Shown piece after piece: positions 5,805-8,034 of a stretch of DNA of 8,034 nt. Both the position numbers and the translations under genes were made by a program. The notes under the pieces were generated by a model. It did no database searches and had not been told where the DNA came from. It worked only from the letters and a program-made list of their open reading frames with translations. Origin of the DNA: an uncultured Mycoplasmatota bacterium (lineage in GTDB: Bacteria; Bacillota_I; Bacilli_A; RF39; UBA660). Numbering within the stretch: position 1 is the stretch's first letter; each line of letters begins with the position of its first letter. The DNA is taken from contig CANDHX010000052.1 of NCBI GenBank assembly GCA_947384645.1, forward strand, positions 1 to 8,034, read 5' to 3'.

Positions 5805-7958
5805 ATGTTAAACGGATTAATGTTAATTGGAAATAATTGGTTTACCAATGCTTTGAGATATGTAACCTATTTCATTGATAAAGGAATATACGCTTTAGCA
5901 GAAGGTGCTTATACAGTTTTTAGATATTTAGCTAATGCAACTATATTGGATGAAACTATCGCTAGAAATCTTACGATGAGAATGTACGCAGTTTTAGGAA
6001 TTATAATGATTTTTGTTTTGGCGTTTAATCTTTTAAACTATATAGTGGATCCAGACAAAATAACCGATAAAAAGATTGGGGCATCGGCATTTATCAAAGA
6101 CGTCGTGATAGCTTTAGTTTTAATCGCTGTAACGCCTTTGCTTTTTACTAAACTCTATTCTTTGCAAAGCGCTATTCTTTCTTCTGGAGTTATGGAAAAC
6201 TTGATTCTTGGAGGAAATTCTGGTAACGAGACAGCAACTTGTGAAGGATATGAAGAAGGAGATTATAATTCTTTAACGGAGTGCTCGATAGATAACGGTG
6301 CTAATACGATGATAGCGAGCGTGTACGTAGCGTTTTTATATCCAGAAGACGGGTCTAATTTCACAGCTTTAGATTGTGGAAATCCCGAGAAGGATGACGG
6401 TTCGCATAAAGATTACTGCAATGCTTATTCGGAAACTAAAAAGACCGGTTCCATTTCACCTTTTTATGACTTTGTTACAGATGAAAAATATAATTATACA
6501 CCGTTTTTGACAACTGTTGCAGGAATTGTCTTATTGTTTTTCATGTTATCTTTCTGCTTGAATTTGGCAAAAAGAGTAGGAAAGCTTGCTATAATCCAAT
6601 TAATGGCACCCGTACCAGTTACTTTAGAATTATTGCCAAATAAGAAAGGCTTAAGAAAAGTATGGGTAGATAATTTAATAAAAGTATACTTGGAAGTATT
6701 TTTCTATCTTGCAGTAATGTATTTAATAATATTACTGATTTCGTTTATTCCTAATACAGTTGAAACACTTTTCAAAGAGGTAGGGGGTAACTTAGGAGTT
6801 GTTAAACTTATCACGATAGTCATGCTCATATTCGGACTTTTGAAGTTCGGCAAAGAGGCACCTCAACTCATCTTCGATTTAATCGGTATAAAAAGTACTG
6901 GAATTATCAAAGAGGCTGCTCAAAGAGCTCTTGCTATGGGAGGAGTGGCTGCTAATACTGCTGCTTCAATCGGCACAAATGCGATACAAAACTTTGCAAA
7001 TACGCAACAAAGGGAAGACGAAAATCCTTTTGGATATTATGCTCGTAAATTCGGTAGTACTTTTGCTGGAGCAACTTCCGCTGGTGCAAGAAACTTATGG
7101 GCTGGTAGAAATGCTCATAATTGGAAAGATGCAGTTAACAATAGAAAAACTGTCAATAGCCAAGTACAACAAAAACGTCGTAATAGAAACGCTTACTCCG
7201 ATAGCCATAACAATAACATTTGGGATATAACTAAAGGACATGTAGCAGATTTCGGCGCAGATGTACACGATACAGTTAGTTCATTCATTAAGGGTGGATA
7301 TGATTCATCTAGTGCAGAATTATCACTTTTAGATAGATTGGCTCAAGCAACAGGAGGAGCAAAAATCGACAAGAGCAAAGATGATACATTTAAAAAATTC
7401 AATACTGAATTTGAAGATTTGAAATATGCTCAAAAGGATGAATTTACTGCAAGTTATAATGAATGGAAAGCAGGTGCGCCTGCAACTAATAATACAGAAG
7501 CTGATTATTTCGATTACTTATCTAGTAGAGGTGGTTTAGTTACCGATTCGAGAGGAGCTCACGATTATAGTGCATTAACTGATGCTTATAAGATGAAATC
7601 TAGCAAAGAAGCTGATATGGTTAAAAAGAACGACGGTAAGCTTAGAGTGGCTGCTGCTGAAGCTAGTGCTTTATTAGATGCTAATCCACAGCTACGTGAT
7701 TTAACTGCTAAAGTCAAAATAAATGGAGCAACAAGTGAGATGTCTTTAGCTGATGCCTTAAGTCGTGTTGCTAATCAAGATGGTAGTCTTAAAACAGGTA
7801 TGGAGTGGCAAGATTTACAAAATGTCATGGATGCTTATAATAGCGCAATCGGTAAGAGGAAAAGCGAAGTCAATGCTCGTGCTGCTGCTGATAAAATTCG
7901 TGAAGAACAAAGAAAGAATAGACAAGGCAATAGCGGTGGATCTAGTGGTTCAAAATAA
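5805..7958 (+). CDS. VirB6/TrbL-like polytopic membrane protein with long C-terminal tail (Mbov_0396-like)
   Basis: This 717-residue protein probably forms the inner-membrane channel part of a type IV secretion-like machine. AGGTGA (5792-5797) lies seven bases before the ATG, an excellent start. Hydrophobic segments are at about residues 58-80, 96-117, 234-254, 293-315 and 330-348, with a shorter one near 262-277 (LAIIQLMAPVPVTLELL). The KRVGKLAIIQLMAPVP stretch recalls the conserved core of TrbL/VirB6-type proteins. Between the second and third helices is a polar loop of about 110 residues with four cysteines (146, 160, 191, 205), likely outside the membrane. From about 365 the protein becomes a hydrophilic, Ala/Asn/Lys-rich tail of some 350 residues. 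It has a basic patch (QQKRRNRN, 455-462), probable coiled-coil or helical stretches (about 595-700) and a Gly/Ser-rich end. The tail is probably cytoplasmic. The gene sits between the pilin-like gene and a partial third gene with short spacers, so the three are one operon. No catalytic motif is expected. Confidence 0.8.
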   Translation: MLNGLMLIGNNWFTNALRYVTYFIDKGIYALAEGAYTVFRYLANATILDETIARNLTMRMYAVLGIIMIFVLAFNLLNYIVDPDKITDKKIGASAFIKDVVIALVLIAVTPLLFTKLYSLQSAILSSGVMENLILGGNSGNETATCEGYEEGDYNSLTECSIDNGANTMIASVYVAFLYPEDGSNFTALDCGNPEKDDGSHKDYCNAYSETKKTGSISPFYDFVTDEKYNYTPFLTTVAGIVLLFFMLSFCLNLAKRVGKLAIIQLMAPVPVTLELLPNKKGLRKVWVDNLIKVYLEVFFYLAVMYLIILLISFIPNTVETLFKEVGGNLGVVKLITIVMLIFGLLKFGKEAPQLIFDLIGIKSTGIIKEAAQRALAMGGVAANTAASIGTNAIQNFANTQQREDENPFGYYARKFGSTFAGATSAGARNLWAGRNAHNWKDAVNNRKTVNSQVQQKRRNRNAYSDSHNNNIWDITKGHVADFGADVHDTVSSFIKGGYDSSSAELSLLDRLAQATGGAKIDKSKDDTFKKFNTEFEDLKYAQKDEFTASYNEWKAGAPATNNTEADYFDYLSSRGGLVTDSRGAHDYSALTDAYKMKSSKEADMVKKNDGKLRVAAAEASALLDANPQLRDLTAKVKINGATSEMSLADALSRVANQDGSLKTGMEWQDLQNVMDAYNSAIGKRKSEVNARAAADKIREEQRKNRQGNSGGSSGSK

Positions 7959-7975
7959 GAAAAGAGGAATAAAAA

Positions 7976-8034
7976 ATGAGAGGCAGATATTTAATTCCGG
8001 CGAACTCCAAAAAGTCGGAGATGATACTAGGTAT
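7976..8034 (+). CDS. third gene of the secretion-like operon, 3' end outside window
   Basis: ATG at 7976 follows the stop of the polytopic protein by 17 bases and has AGAGGA (7963-7968) seven bases upstream, so the start is well supported. Only 19 codons are present, beginning MRGRYLIPANSKKSEMILG, and the frame is still open at the window end. A short basic start followed by an IPAN-type segment recalls the small PrgI-like membrane proteins that come before the VirB4 ATPase gene in Gram-positive type IV systems. That is a guess from position and a few residues, and the gene could also be the start of a longer protein. Confidence 0.65.
   Translation, partial: MRGRYLIPANSKKSEMILG

Noticed and set aside
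6931..7230. 99-codon plus-strand ORF inside the polytopic protein gene
   Set aside because: It is an out-of-frame shadow of the long gene, with low-complexity translation and no start signal of its own.
1..8034. tRNA, rRNA, CRISPR array, insertion sequence or riboswitch
   Set aside because: No cloverleaf, repeat-spacer pattern, transposase or known aptamer core was seen on either strand.

Overview
This AT-rich window (about two-thirds A+T by eye) has short gaps and Shine-Dalgarno-type start sites (AGGTGA, AGAGGA). All the genes run on the plus strand. Tryptophan is written TGG, and TGA, TAG and TAA each end an apparently intact gene, so the standard bacterial code applies. The composition, the Gram-positive style promoters (TGnTATAAT) and a pilin plus polytopic protein pair of the type found in Mollicutes/Firmicutes mobile elements suggest an uncultured low-GC Firmicute. 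A gut Bacilli or Mollicutes-related lineage fits best, but this is inference and no species can be named.

Region 1 (1-2209) is a lipid-metabolism pair. It holds an AMP-forming acyl-CoA/acyl-ACP synthetase-like ligase whose 5' end lies outside the window, followed without a gap by a PlsC-type acyltransferase. Together they could activate a fatty acid and attach it to a lysophospholipid. A bulged hairpin with seven Ts overlaps the end of the acyltransferase gene.

Region 2 (2210-5160) is a broken surface-protein island. The first gene (2301-3179) encodes an N-terminally membrane-anchored exported protein and has one in-frame TAG at codon 68. The second (3338-4972) encodes a cytoplasmic N-terminal part, one membrane helix and an extracellular zinc-metalloprotease-like domain (HEFCH), and has two in-frame TAA codons, 40 and 63. 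None of the three lesions is a frameshift, and the protein reads smoothly across each one. The pieces that a simple ORF search would report as separate small genes (2301-2504, 2742-3179, 3551-4972) are therefore segments of two genes. Both genes keep recognisable promoters and ribosome binding sites. A 32-residue hydrophobic peptide ORF and a good intrinsic terminator close the island.

Region 3 (5253-8034) is the start of a type IV secretion/conjugation-like operon. An extended -10 promoter, with a perfect dyad between its -35 and -10 positions, precedes a VirB2/TrbC-like two-helix pilin-type protein. A 717-residue VirB6/TrbL-like polytopic protein with a long hydrophilic tail follows, and then the first 19 codons of a third gene cut by the window end. 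The order pilin, polytopic protein, small protein (then normally a VirB4 ATPase) matches the Mbov_0395/0396/0397 type of module. The predicted exported parts of the pilin, the polytopic protein and the broken anchored protein all carry several cysteines.
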